In this document: positions 45,925 to 60,100 of the stretch, piece by piece | Position numbering within the stretch: position 1 is the stretch's first letter | Layout of the letters: the number at the start of each line of letters is the position of its first letter | Assembly (NCBI GenBank): GCA_963680875.1 | Contig: OY804588.1 | Span: 80,314,829-80,378,828, forward strand | Reading direction: 5' to 3' | From: Bathymodiolus brooksi | Taxonomy: Eukaryota; Mollusca; Bivalvia; Mytilida; Modiolidae | Length of the DNA stretch: 64,000 nt | Translations under genes and position numbers: made by a program | The notes under the pieces: model-generated | Told to the model about the DNA's origin: nothing | Databases searched by the model: none | What the model saw: the letters and a program-made list of their open reading frames with translations, nothing else

Positions 45925-48900
45925 TGTTCACTGTATACATATACTACAAGTCGTCATGTCTGTGATTGTTTGTTACAACAGTTGTACACTGTATACATAT
46001 ACTACAAGCCGTCATGTCTGTGATTGTTTGTTACAACAGTCGTGCACTGTATAAATATACTACAAGTCGTCATGTGTGTGATTGTTTGTTACAACAGTCG
46101 TACACTGTATACATATACTACAAGCCGTCATGTCTGTGATTGTTTGTTACAACAGTCGTACACTGTATACATATACTACAAGCCGTCATGTCTGTGATTG
46201 TTTGTTACAACAGTCGTACACGGTATACATATACTACAAGTCGTCATGTCTGTGATTGTTTGTTACAACAGTCGTACACTGTATACATATACTACAAGCC
46301 GTCATGTCTGTGATTGTTTGCTACAACAGTCGTACACTGTATACATATACTACAAGTCGTCATGTCTGTGATTGTTTGTTACAACAGTCGTACACGGTAT
46401 ACATATACTACAAGTCGTCATGTCTGTGATTGTTTGTTACAACAGTCGTACACGGTATACATATACTACAAGTCGTCATGTCTGTGATTGTTTGTTACAA
46501 CAGTCGTACACTGTATACATATACTACAAGTCGTCATGTCTGTGATTGTTTGTTACAACAGTCGTACACTGTATACATATACTACAAGCCGTCATGTCTG
46601 TGATTGTTTGTTACAACAGTCGTACACTGTATACATATACTACAAGCCGTCATGTCTGTGATTGTTTGTTACAACAGTCCTACACTGTATACATATACTA
46701 CAAGCCGTCATGTCTGTGATTGTTTGTTACAACAGTCGTACACTGTATACATATACTACAAGCCGTCATGTCTGTGATTGTTTGTTACAACAGTCGTACA
46801 CTGTATACATATACTACAAGCCGTCATGTCTGTGATTGTTTGTTACAACAGTTGTACACTGTATACATATACTACAAGCCGTCATGTCTGTGATTGTTTG
46901 TTACAACAGTTGTACAATGTATACATATACTACAAGCCGTCATGTCTGTGATTGGTTGTTACAACAGTCGTACACTGTATACATATACAACAAGCCGTCA
47001 TGTCTGTGATTGTTTGCTACAACAGTCGTACACTGTATACATATACTACAAGCCGTCATGTCTGTGATTGTTTGTTACAACAGTCGTACACTGTATACAT
47101 ATACTACAAGCCGTCATGTCTGTGATTGTTTGTTACAACAGTCGTACACTGTATACATATACTACAAGCCGTCATGTCTGTGATTGTTTGTTACAACAGT
47201 CGTACACTGTATACATATACTACAAGCCGTCATGTATGTGATTGTTTGTTACAACAGTCGTACACTGTATACATATACTACAAGCCGTCATGTCTGTGAT
47301 TGTTTGTTACAACAGTCGTACACTGTATACATATACTACAAGCCGTCATGTCTGTGATTGTTTGTTACAACAGTTGTACACTGTATACATATACTACAAG
47401 CCGTCATGTCTGTGATTGGTTGTTACAACAGTCGTACACTGTATACATATACAACAAGCCGTCATGTCTGTGATTGTTTGCTACAACAGTCGTACACTGT
47501 ATACATATACTACAAGCCGTCATGTCTGTGATTGTTTGTTACAACAGTCGTACACTGTATACATATACTACAAGCCGTCATGTCTGTGATTGTTTGTTAC
47601 AACAGTCGTACACTGTATACATATACTACAAGCCGTCATGTCTGTGATTGTTTGTTACAACAGTCGTACACTGTATACATATACTACAAGCCGTCATGTA
47701 TGTGATTGTTTGTTACAACAGTCGTACACTGTATACATATACTACAAGCCGTCATGTCTGTGATTGTTTGTTACAACAGTCGTACACTGTATACATATAC
47801 TACAAGCCGTCATGTCTGTGACTATTTGTTACAACAGTCGTACACTGTATACATATACTACAAGCCGTCATGTCTTTGATTGTTTGTTACAACAGTCGAA
47901 CACTGTATACATATATTACAAGCCGTCATGTCTGTGACTATTTGTTACAACAGTCGTACACTGTATACATATACTACAAGCCGTCATGTCTTTGATTGTT
48001 TGTTACAACAGTCGTACACGGTATACATATACTACAAGCCGTCATGTCTGTGATTGTTTGTTACAACAGTCGTACACTGTATACATATACTACACGTTGT
48101 CATGTCTTTGATTGTTTGTTACAACAGTCGTACACTGTATACATATACTACAAGCCGTCATGTCTTTGATTGTTTGTTACAACAGTCGTACACTGTATAC
48201 ATATACTACAAGTCGTCATGTCTGTGACTATTTGCTACAACAGTCGTACACTGTATACATATACTACAAGCCGTCATGTCTGTGACTATTTGTTACAACA
48301 GTCGTACACTGTATACATATACTACAAGCCGTCATGTCTGTGATTGTTTGCTACAATAGTCGTACACTGTATACATATACTACAAGCCGTCATGTCTTTG
48401 ATTGTTTGTTACAACAGTCGTACACTGTATACATATACTACAAGCCGTCATGTCTTTGATTGTTTGTTACAACAGTCGTACACTGTATACATATACTACA
48501 AGCCGTCATGTCTGTGACTATTTGTTACAACAGTCGTACACTGTATACATATACTACAAGCCGTCATGTCTGTGATTGTTTGTTACAACAGTCGTACACT
48601 GTATACATATACTACAAGTTGTCATGTCTTTGATTGTTTGTTACAACAGTCGTACACTGTATACATATACTACAAGCCGTCAAGTCTTTGATTGTTTGTT
48701 ACAACAGTCGTACACTGTATACATATACTACAAGTCGTCATGTCTGTGACTATTTGCTACAACAGTCGTACACTGTATACATATACTACAAGCCGTCATG
48801 CATGTGACTATTTGTTACAACATTCGTACACTGTATACATATACTACAAGCCGTCATGTCTGTGATTGTTTGTTACAACAGTCGTACACTGTATACATAT

Positions 48901-51900
48901 ACTACAAGCCGTCATGTCTTTGATTGTTTGTTACAACAGTCGTACACTGTATACATATACTACAAGCCGTCATGTCTTTGATTGTTTGTTACAACAGTCG
49001 TACACTGTATACATATACTACAAGTTGTCATGCCTTTGATTGTTTGTTACAACAGTCGTACACTGTATACATATACTACAAGCCGTCATGTCTTTGATTG
49101 TTTGTTACAACAGTCGTACACTGTATACATATACTACAAGTCGTCATGTCTGTGACTATTTGTTACAACAGTCGTACACTGTATACATATACTACAAGTC
49201 GTCATGTCTGTGATTGTTTGTTACAACAGTCGTACACTGTATACATATACTACAAGCCGTCATGTCTGTGATTGTTTGTTACAACAGTCGTACACTGTAT
49301 ACATATACTACAAGCCGTCATGTCTGTGATTGTTTGTTACAACAGTCGTACACTGTATACATATACTACAAGCCGTCATGTCTGTGATTGTTTGTTACAA
49401 CAGTCGTACACTGTATACATATACTACAAGCCGTCATGTCTGTGATTGTTTGTTACAACAGTCGTACACTGTATACATATACTACAAGCCGTCATGTCTG
49501 TGATTGTTTGTTACAACAGTTGTACACTGTATACATATACTACAAGCCGTCATGTCTGTGATTGTTTGTTACAACAGTTGTACAATGTATACATATACTA
49601 CAAGCCGTCATGTCTGTGATTGGTTGTTACAACAGTCGTACACTGTATACATATACAACAAGCCGTCATGTCTTTGATTGTTTGCTACAACAGTCGTACA
49701 CTGTATACATATACTACAAGCCGTCATGTCTGTGATTGTTTGTTACAACAGTCGTACACTGTATACATATACTACAAGCCGTCATGTCTGTGATTGTTTG
49801 TTACAACAGTCGTACACTGTATACATATACTACAAGCCGTCATGTCTGTGATTGTTTGTTACAACAGTCGTACACTGTATACATATACTACAAGCCGTCA
49901 TGTATGTGATTGTTTGTTACAACAGTCGTACACTGTATACATATACTACAAGCCGTCATGTCTGTGATTGTTTGTTACAACAGTCGTACACTGTATACAT
50001 ATACTACAAGCCGTCATGTCTGTGATTGTTTGTTACAACAGTTGTACACTGTATACATATACTACAAGCCGTCATGTCTGTGATTGGTTGTTACAACAGT
50101 CGTACACTGTATACATATACAACAAGCCGTCATGTCTGTGATTGTTTGCTACAACAGTCGTACACTGTATACATATACTACAAGCCGTCATGTCTGTGAT
50201 TGTTTGTTACAACAGTCGTACACTGTATACATATACTACAAGCCGTCATGTCTGTGATTGTTTGTTACAACAGTCGTACACTGTATACATATACTACAAG
50301 CCGTCATGTCTGTGATTGTTTGTTACAACAGTCGTACACTGTATACATATACTACAAGCCGTCATGTATGTGATTGTTTGTTACAACAGTCGTACACTGT
50401 ATACATATACTACAAGCCGTCATGTCTGTGATTGTTTGTTACAACAGTCGTACACTGTATACATATACTACAAGCCGTCATGTCTGTGACTATTTGTTAC
50501 AACAGTCGTACACTGTATACATATACTACAAGCCGTCATGTCTTTGATTGTTTGCTACAACAGTCGAACACTGTATACATATATTACAAGCCGTCATGTC
50601 TGTGACTATTTGTTACAACAGTCGTACACTGTATACATATACTACAAGCCGTCATGTCTTTGATTGTTTGTTACAACAGTCGTACACGGTATACATATAC
50701 TACAAGCCGTCATGTCTGTGATTGTTTGTTACAACAGTCGTACACTGTATACATATACTACACGTTGTCATGTCTTTGATTGTTTGTTACAACAGTCGTA
50801 CACTGTATACATATACTACAAGCCGTCATGTCTTTGATTGTTTGTTACAACAGTCGTACACTGTATACATATACTACAAGTCGTCATGTCTGTGACTATT
50901 TGCTACAACAGTCGTACACTGTATACATATACTACAAGCCGTCATGTCTGTGACTATTTGTTACAACAGTCGTACACTGTATACATATACTACAAGCCGT
51001 CATGTCTGTGATTGTTTGTTACAATAGTCGTACACTGTATACATATACTACAAGCCGTCATGTCTTTGATTGTTTGTTACAACAGTCGTACACTGTATAC
51101 ATATACTACAAGCCGTCATGTCTTTGATTGTTTGTTACAACAGTCGTACACTGTATACATATACTACAAGCCGTCATGTCTGTGACTATTTGTTACAACA
51201 GTCGTACACTGTATACATATACTACAAGCCGTCATGTCTGTGATTGTTTGTTACAACAGTCGTACACTGTATACATATACTACAAGTTGTCATGTCTTTG
51301 ATTGTTTGTTACAACAGTCGTACACTGTATACATATACTACAAGCCGTCAAGTCTTTGATTGTTTGTTACAACAGTCGTACACTGTATACATATACTACA
51401 AGTCGTCATGTCTGTGACTATTTGCTACAACAGTCGTACACTGTATACATATACTACAAGCCGTCATGCATGTGACTATTTGTTACAACATTCGTACACT
51501 GTATACATATACTACAAGCCGTCATGTCTGTGATTGTTTGTTACAACAGTCGTACACTGTATACATATACTACAAGCCGTCATGTCTTTGATTGTTTGTT
51601 ACAACAGTCGTACACTGTATACATATACTACAAGTTGTCATGTCTTTGATTGTTTGTTACAACAGTCGTACACTGTATACATATACTACAAGCCGTCATG
51701 TCTTTGATTGTTTGTTACAACAGTCGTACACTGTATACATATACTACAAGTCGTCATGTCTGTGACTATTTGTTACAACAGTCGTACACTGTATACATAT
51801 ACTACAAGCCGTCATGTCTGTGATTGTTTGTTACAATAGTCGTACACTGTATACATATACTACAAGCCGTCATGTCTTTGATTGTTTGTTACAACAGTCG

Positions 51901-53757
51901 TACACTGTATACATATACTACAAGTTGTCATGTCTTTGATTGTTTGTTACAACAGTCGTACACTGTATACATATACTACAAGCCGTCATGTCTTTGATTG
52001 TTTGTTACAACAGTCGTACACTGTATACATATACTACAAGTCGTCATGTCTGTGACTATTTGTTACAACAGTCGTACACTGTATACATATACTACAAGCC
52101 GTCATGTCTGTGATTGTTTGTTACAATAGTCGTACACTGTATACATATACTACAAGCCGTCATGTCTTTGATTGTTTGTTACAACAGTCGTACACTGTAT
52201 ACATGTACTACAAGCCGTCATGTCTTTGATTGTTTGTTACAACAGTCGTACACTGTATACATGTACTACAAGCCGTCATGTCTTTGATTGTGTGTTACAA
52301 CAGTCGTACACTGTATACATGTACTACAAGCCGTCATGTCTTTGATTGTGTGTTACAACAGTCGTACACTGTATACATGTACTACAAGCCGTCATGTCTT
52401 TGATTGTTTGTTACAACAGTCGTACACTTTATACATGTACTTCAAGCCGTCATGTCTTTGATTGTTTGTTACAACAGTCGTACACTGTATACATATACTA
52501 CAAGCCGTCATGTCTGTGACTATTTGTTACAACAGTCGTACACTGTATACATATACTACAAGCGTCATGTCTGTGATTGTTTGTTACAACAGTCGTACAC
52601 TGTATACATATACTACAAGTCGTCATGTCAGTGATTGTGTGTTACAACAGTCGTACACTGTATACATATACTACAAGCCGTCATGTCTGTGATTGTTTGC
52701 TACAACAGTCGTACACTGTATACATATACTACAAGCCATCATGTCTGTGATTGTTTGTTACAACAGTCGTACACTGTATACATATACTACAAGCCGTCAT
52801 GTCTGTGATTGTTTGTTACAACAGTCGTACACTGTATACATATACTACAAGCCGTCATGTCAGTGATTGTTTGTTACAACAGTCGTACACTGTATACATA
52901 TACTACAAGTTGTCATGTCTTTGATTGTGTGTTACAACAGTCGTACACTGTATACATATACTACAAGTTGTCATGTCTTTGATTGTGTGTTACAACAGTC
53001 GTACACTGTATACATATACTACAAGCCGTCATGTCAGTGATTGTGTGTTACAACAGTCGTACACTGTATACATATACTACAAGCCGTCATGTCTTTGATT
53101 GTTTGTTACAACGGTCGTACACTGTATACATATACTACAAGCCGTCATGTCTGTGATTGTTTGGTACAACAGTCGTACAGTGTATACATATACTACAAGC
53201 CGTCATGTCTGTGATTGTTTGTTACAACAGTCGTACAGTGTATGCATATACTACAAGCCGTCATGTCTGTGATTGTTTGTTACAACAGTCGTACACTGTA
53301 TACATATACTACAAGCCGTCATGTCAGTGATTGTGTGTTACAACAGTCGTACACTGTATACATATACTACAAGCCGTCATGTCTGTGATTGTTTGTTACA
53401 ACAGTCGTACACTGTATACATATACTACAAGCCATCATGTCTGTGACTATTTGTTACAACAGTCGTACACTGTATACATATACTACAAGCCGTCATGTCT
53501 GTGATTGTTTGTTACAACAGTCGTACACTGTATACATATACTACAAGCCGTCATGTCTGTGATTGTTTGTTACAACAGTCGTACACTGTATACATATACT
53601 ACAAGTCGTCATGTCTGTGATTGTTTGTTACAACAGTCGTACACTGTATACATATACTACAAGCCGTCATGTCTTTGACTATTTGTTACAACAGTCGTAT
53701 ACTGTATACATATACTACAAGCCGTCATGTCTTTGATTGTTTGTTACAACAGTCGTA
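45925..53757. repeat. 58-bp satellite array, ~135 copies, with 2,668-bp and 464-bp higher-order repeats
   Basis: Unit starts GTCGTACACTGTATACATAT and contains ACTACAAGCCGTCATGTCTG and TGATTGTTTGTTACAACA. Rare variants mark a duplication of 46 units: CATGTATGTG at 47231 and 47695 recurs at 49899 and 50363 (offset 2,668 both times), as do GTTGTACAATG (46910/49578) and ACAACAAGCC (46987/49655). A nested 8-unit (464-bp) duplication is present in each half. The plus strand has stops in the unit, so no long frames arise. Confidence 0.95.
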
Positions 53758-54365
53758 TTTCATACCTACCCAGAGCTGCTACTAGTACATACCAGAACGA
53801 ACGTTGTGGGTTCATTCCCCCCTCCCCCCACTTGACGAGGTGCACATACTCGCCAAAATATTATACACTTGTTGTCTTTGTATGAAATGAACACCAAGGC
53901 TTGTCAATGCGAAAGGAGTTGTGGACTTAATGCAGTAGAAATAGAAACATTTAAATGTAAGAATAAGGATCATTGGGGACCAATTGGAATAAATCGCTCT
54001 AGTTGTCTGAAGGCCGGACATGTGCTTGTTAAATAACGACCACACAGTCAACCATTTGCTTGATTGTGTTTTTTACTTTTCATTTTCTATGTTAGTCCAC
54101 GGGTATCCCTGGGTTATGTCCCCCTGACTAAGTTGTGAATTGTTATTTATTGTTTTATAAATATCATCTCTGTAAACTTTATTACTTCATTGGTAATTGT
54201 CAAGTTATCTCATTAGATTATGAAATATTTTTATTGTCATGTAAAAACTATGCGCAAGTTTGTGACAAACAATAAACATAATTGTGTCCATGGTTTATTA
54301 ACACATTTATTTAGACGTGAGTGAATAACATTATGTGTAACGATGTTTAGCGCTACGTTGATCCA

Positions 54366-54549
54366 CTATGACGAAGAAAAGGGGAAAGAAAGAGAAAAGG
54401 GGAAAGAAAAAAAAATGATAAAAAGAAGAAAAAAGAGAAAAAAGTAAAAAAATGGAAAGAAAAAGAAGAAAATGAAAGAGCTAAATAGCACAAATAAACA
54501 GTAAAAAGAGAAAAATGGAAAAAAAAAAGAAAAAAAAAAGAAAGAAAAA
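54366..54549. repeat. Polypurine tract, ~180 bp
   Basis: Almost only A and G on the plus strand (GAAAAGGGGAAAGAAAGAGA and similar). The minus-strand ORFs of Phe and Ser across it are compositional artefacts. Confidence 0.85.
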
Positions 54550-55635
54550 CAACAACTGTTTCCTTTTTGTTTGCATACATGCACATCTGTACACAGAATA
54601 ATGTAAACCCAACAAAGATACGACCATGGCATACATGTAGATACCACCACAACCAAGTATTTACTTATTTCCTGCAATCATTTCAGTTTCACTTGTTATT
54701 ACTATAGACGTATAAACCTAATTCTTCGTACAAAGCTCTACTGGTTGTTTTTGGTTTCAAAAACATCCAGCGGTAAATATGTAGTATCGACGAAAACTCT
54801 ACTGGTACTAGTTTCAAGTAGAGCGACTTTTAAGAAACGGTAACAGTATAGCGCACAGGAGACTCTTAAAACGAATCGAACGGCGATTCCTCTGCTCTTT
54901 CCGGTAAAATTTAGCAGTAGTTTTAGGCTTTATAATATTGCAAGATAAAAACAAACTGGATACATTGTTAAAAAAAATGATTTGCACTCGGTGAGAAATA
55001 GGCCAGACTGTGGCTCGCTTTTCCATCTATTTTTTAAAGAATTTCTTTTTTCGACAGAATGCATATATTTAATATATATTTCACATATCTATATATCACA
55101 TAGAGCATTCAGTCCTCTACATAACATTCATACGTTAATTCCCCACAATCAATAAAACTAATATATGAATTAGTATCAATCTCTACTTACATAAGACAGT
55201 CTGTTATATCTTTTACATATTAAAGGTGTCGAAATTATATAACTAACCCCTTGTGTAATATATTGACAGGAAAGAATACGAGAAGATATAGCAATATATC
55301 GAACGATATTTTCAATTGTAACATGAACACATTCTTTTCCTTTTATCTTTTTATGGTTTATATACCAGAATGTAAGCAACAGCTAAGAAATATGAAATAA
55401 TACACGCAGATACGAGATATTGCACACTTTAAATCTGGGCTGTAGCTTTATTACTCTCAGAGAGCCGTGCAATAATCAACGATCTAGATGTGATATTGCA
55501 GTTAAGCGGTTAAATTGCCAAATATAACTAAACAGTTTTGAGAATACGGCATTTAAAAATAAGATGATGCAAAAGGAAACATATGCGTTACTTGCTTTTA
55601 ATATATGATAGATTTATTATTTATCTTAAAAGCAT

Positions 55636-55925
55636 GTCGTAAACACTTCCCGGTCCTTTCCTCATTCACGAATTATTACCGGGTTTGTAACTAGATTAAC
55701 ACGACGGGTGCCACTAGTGGAGCAGGAACTGCTTACTCTTTCGGGGCACCTGAGTTCACCCCCGGTTTTTAGTGGGGTTCGTGTTACTCGATCTTTAGTT
55801 TTATATGTATGTTTTGTATATCATTGTTTGTCCTTTTGTATTTTTTTTTTCTTTGGTCATTTCGTTGTCTGTTCTTCTTCGATATACGAATTCGGATTGC
55901 CCCTTTGATATCTTCAAACTCTTCT
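55636..55925 (+). mobile_element. Family D interspersed repeat
   Basis: GTCGTAAACACTTCCCGGTC through TTTGATATCTTCAAACTCTT; used here as the reference orientation for the family. Confidence 0.7.
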
Positions 55926-56642
55926 TAATATGAAAAGACGTGAATATTAAATATTAAATTGATGAAAAAATGAAATCAGGTAATAAATTAGCCCTTGTCC
56001 TGTTTCATTCCGTGGCGTGAGGTCTTCTTAAATAATGTTTACGTGCATGCAAAGTAAAAGTTATTAAAAGTCTGACATTAACCCGTTATAATTTATGTCT
56101 ATGTACCTGTGGTGTTATTATCTTTTTAATAGGTACTGCATCATTTATGGTGAAAAATAATGACCCATTACAGTTCAAACATGTTATAATTAGTTTGCAG
56201 CTCATGGTTTAATTTGTAACATCAATTCAGTTTTTATTAAAAGAAAATTCGTTGCAGGGAACTGATGACGGATTCCTGGGTTCAAAGCCACAAATCTGCC
56301 CAGCAAGTCCTCAGGTGGTGGACATGGGAGTGACCGCTCGATTGGGGATTCTCAGGTTATCATACGAGAGGCCCAATCATTGACCATATTAGGACATGGT
56401 GCTTGGAGAGTGCATCGCTGCTTGAACTTAACAGACCCCTTGAGTAGATTTTTAGAAAAAGATTTGGCTCATTTTACCCTCTGTGTAAAAGTTTTTTTCC
56501 CGACTCTATCTGCCTCTCAGGCCATACATATCCAGTGGCAATCAACAATCGTTGCCGTGGATTTCCATTCCTCTCTTATTTCTGTACAATATAGATGCAT
56601 TGCTGAACTTGTTCTCTTCCCGATTTTGAAAGAATGAATAAT

Positions 56643-56957
56643 TGCTGTTTAACGCCAACTGATCAATTTGTCAGCTACATCATGGTAAAATGGTAAGAAC
56701 AAGTTGAATTAAATCAGATGATGATGATGTCCACTTTGTACTAGACCAAAACGCATAGTTGGATTTCTATAGTGCGAGCTCACTGAAACAACAGTCCGTG
56801 AGTAGACTTGTCGCTCCACTGGGACACAATCTACTGAGGCGGAGCCATTTAGTCTTAGCTCTTACTCATTAATGCTGCGGCTGATACCAATTGGCATGAC
56901 TGGATTTGAACTCATGATTTAAGTCAATCGCAACAAGCACGATAAACATTACATTAA
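56643..56957 (-). mobile_element. SINE family A, near full length
   Basis: Tail first (TTGCTGTTTAACGCCAACTG) with ATGATGATGATGTCCACTTT, to the degenerate tRNA-like head around AACAAGCACGATAAACATTA. Confidence 0.75.
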
Positions 56958-57133
56958 GTTTGCTTTTGCTTCTTGGCGATCTGCTTTGGCTTCAGAACAC
57001 GCCTGTCTGAGACTAACCCATGCCCTTATTATTAAGTACATATAAGTCTTTTCATGTTAACATTATGAGTTGCCATTAAGCAAAGTTTAAACAAATAATG
57101 CGTTTATTTTTTACTGTGAACAGATATTTTGTC

Positions 57134-60100
57134 CATACCCAGTATGTATGTTATATCTACACGTGCTACATCACATACCCAGTATGTATGTTATATCTAC
57201 AAGTGCTACATCACATACCCAGTATGTATGTTATATATACACGTGCTACATCACATACCCAGTATGTATGTTATATCTACAAGTGCTACATCACATACCC
57301 AGTATGTATGTTATATCTACACGTGCTACATCACATACCCAGTATGTATGTTATATCTACACGTGCTACATCACATACCCAGTATGTATGTTATATCTAC
57401 ACGTGCTACATCACATACCCAGTATGTATGTTATATCTACAAGTGCTACATCACATACCCAGTATGTATGTTATATCTACACGTGCTACATCACATACCC
57501 AGTATGTATGTTATATCTACACGTGCTACATCACATACCCAGTGTGTATGTTATATCTACAAGTGCTACATCACATACCCAGTATGTATGTTATATCTAC
57601 AAGTGCTACATCACATACCCAGTATGTATTGTATATCTACACGTGCTACATCACATACCCAGTATGTATGTTATATCTACACGTACTACATCACACACCC
57701 AGTATGTATTTTATATCTACACGTGCTACATCACATACCCAGTATGTATGTTATATCTACACGTGCTACATCACATACCCAGTATGTATTGTATATCTAC
57801 AAGTGCTACATCACATACCCAGTATGTATGTTATATCTACACGTGCTACATCACATACCCAGTATGTATATTATATCTACACGTGGTACATCACATACCC
57901 AGTATGTATTTTATATCTACACGTGCTACATCACATACCCAGTATGTATGTTATATCTACAAGTGCTACATCACATACCCAGTATGCATTGTATATCTAC
58001 AAGTGCTACATCACATACCCAGTATGTATGTTATATCTACACGTGCTACATCACATACCCAGTATGTATTTTATATCTACACGTGCTACATCACATACCC
58101 AGTATGTATGTTATATCTACAAGTGCTACATCACATACCCAGTATGTATGTTATATCTACACGTGCTACATCACATACCCAGTATGTATGTTATATCTAC
58201 ACGTGCTACATCACATACCCAGTATGTATGTTATATCTACACATGCTACATCACATACCCAGTATGTACTTTATATCTACACGTGCTACATCACATACCC
58301 AGTATGTATGTTATATCTACACGTGCTACATCACATACCCAGTATGTATGTTATATCTACAAGTGCTACATCACATACCCAGTATGTATGTTATATCTAC
58401 AAGTGCTACATCACATACCCAGTATGTATGTTATATCTACACGTGCTACATCACATACCCAGTATGTACTTTATATCTACACGTGCTACATCATATACCC
58501 AGTATGTATGTTATATCTACACGTGCTACATCACATACCCAGTATGTATGTTATATCTACAAGTGCTACATCACATACCCAGTATGTATGTTATATCTAC
58601 AAGTGCTACATCACATACCCAGTATGTATGTTATATCTACACGTGCTACATCACATACCCAGTATGTACTTTATATCTACAAGTGCTACATCACATACCC
58701 AGTATGTATGTTATATCTACAAGTGCTACATCACATACCCAGTATGTATTGTATATCTACAAGTGCTACATCACATACCCAGTATGTATGTTATATCTAC
58801 ACGTGCTACATCACATACCCAGTATGTATTTTATATCTACACGTGCTACATCACATACCCAGTATGTATGTTATATCTACACGTGCTACATCACATACCC
58901 AGTATGTATGCTATATCTACAAGTGCTACATCACATACCCAGTATGTATTTTATATCTACACGTGCTACATCACATACCCAATATGTATGTTATATCTAC
59001 ACGTGCTACATCACATACCCAGTATGTATGTTATATCTACACGTGCTACATCACATACCCAGTATGTATGTTATATCTACACGTGGTACATCACATACCC
59101 AGTATGTATTTTATATCTACACGTGCTACATCACATACCCAGTATGTATGTTATATCTACAAGTGCTACATCACATACCCAGTATGTATTGTATATCTAC
59201 AAGTGCTACATCACATACCCAGTATGTATGTCATATCTACACGTGCTATATCACATACCCAGTATGTATTTTATATCTACACGTGCTACATCACATACCC
59301 AGTATGTATGTTATATCTACAAGTGCTACATCACATACCCAGTATGTATGTTATATCTACACGTGCTACATCACATACCCAGTATGTATGTTATATCTAC
59401 ACGTGCTACATCACATACCCAGTATGTATGTTATATCTACACATGCTACATCACATACCCAGTATGTACTTTATATCTACACGTGCTACATCACATACCC
59501 AGTATGTATGTTATATCTACACGTGCTACATCACATACCCAGTATGTATGTTATATCTACACGTGCTACATCACATACCCAGTATGTATGTTATATCTAC
59601 AAGTGCTACATCACATACCCAGTATGTATGTTATATCTACACGTGCTACATCACATACCCAGTATGTACTTTATATCTACACGTGCTACATCACATACCC
59701 AGTATGTATGTTATATCTACACGTGCTACATCACATACCCAGTATGTATGTTATATCTACAAGTGCTACATCACATACCCAGTATGTATGTTATATCTAC
59801 AAGTGCTACATCACATACCCAGTATGTATGTTATATCTACACGTGCTACATCACATACCCAGTATGTACTTTATATCTACAAGTGCTACATCACATACCC
59901 AGTATGTATGTTATATCTACAAGTGCTACATCACATACCCAGTATGTATTGTATATCTACAAGTGCTACATCACATACCCAGTATGTATGTTATATCTAC
60001 ACGTGGTACATCACATACCCAGTATGTATTTTATATCTACACGTGCTACATCACATACCCAGTATGTATGTTATATCTACAAGTGCTACATCACATACCC

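Noticed and set aside
52404..52692. Short plus ORFs in the 58-bp array
   Set aside because: Arise only where unit variants remove the usual stop; no independent support.
54353..54677. Two Phe/Ser-rich minus-strand ORFs
   Set aside because: Reverse complement of a polypurine tract.
56380..56637. 85-aa plus ORF
   Set aside because: No recognisable domain; next to a SINE; left unassigned.
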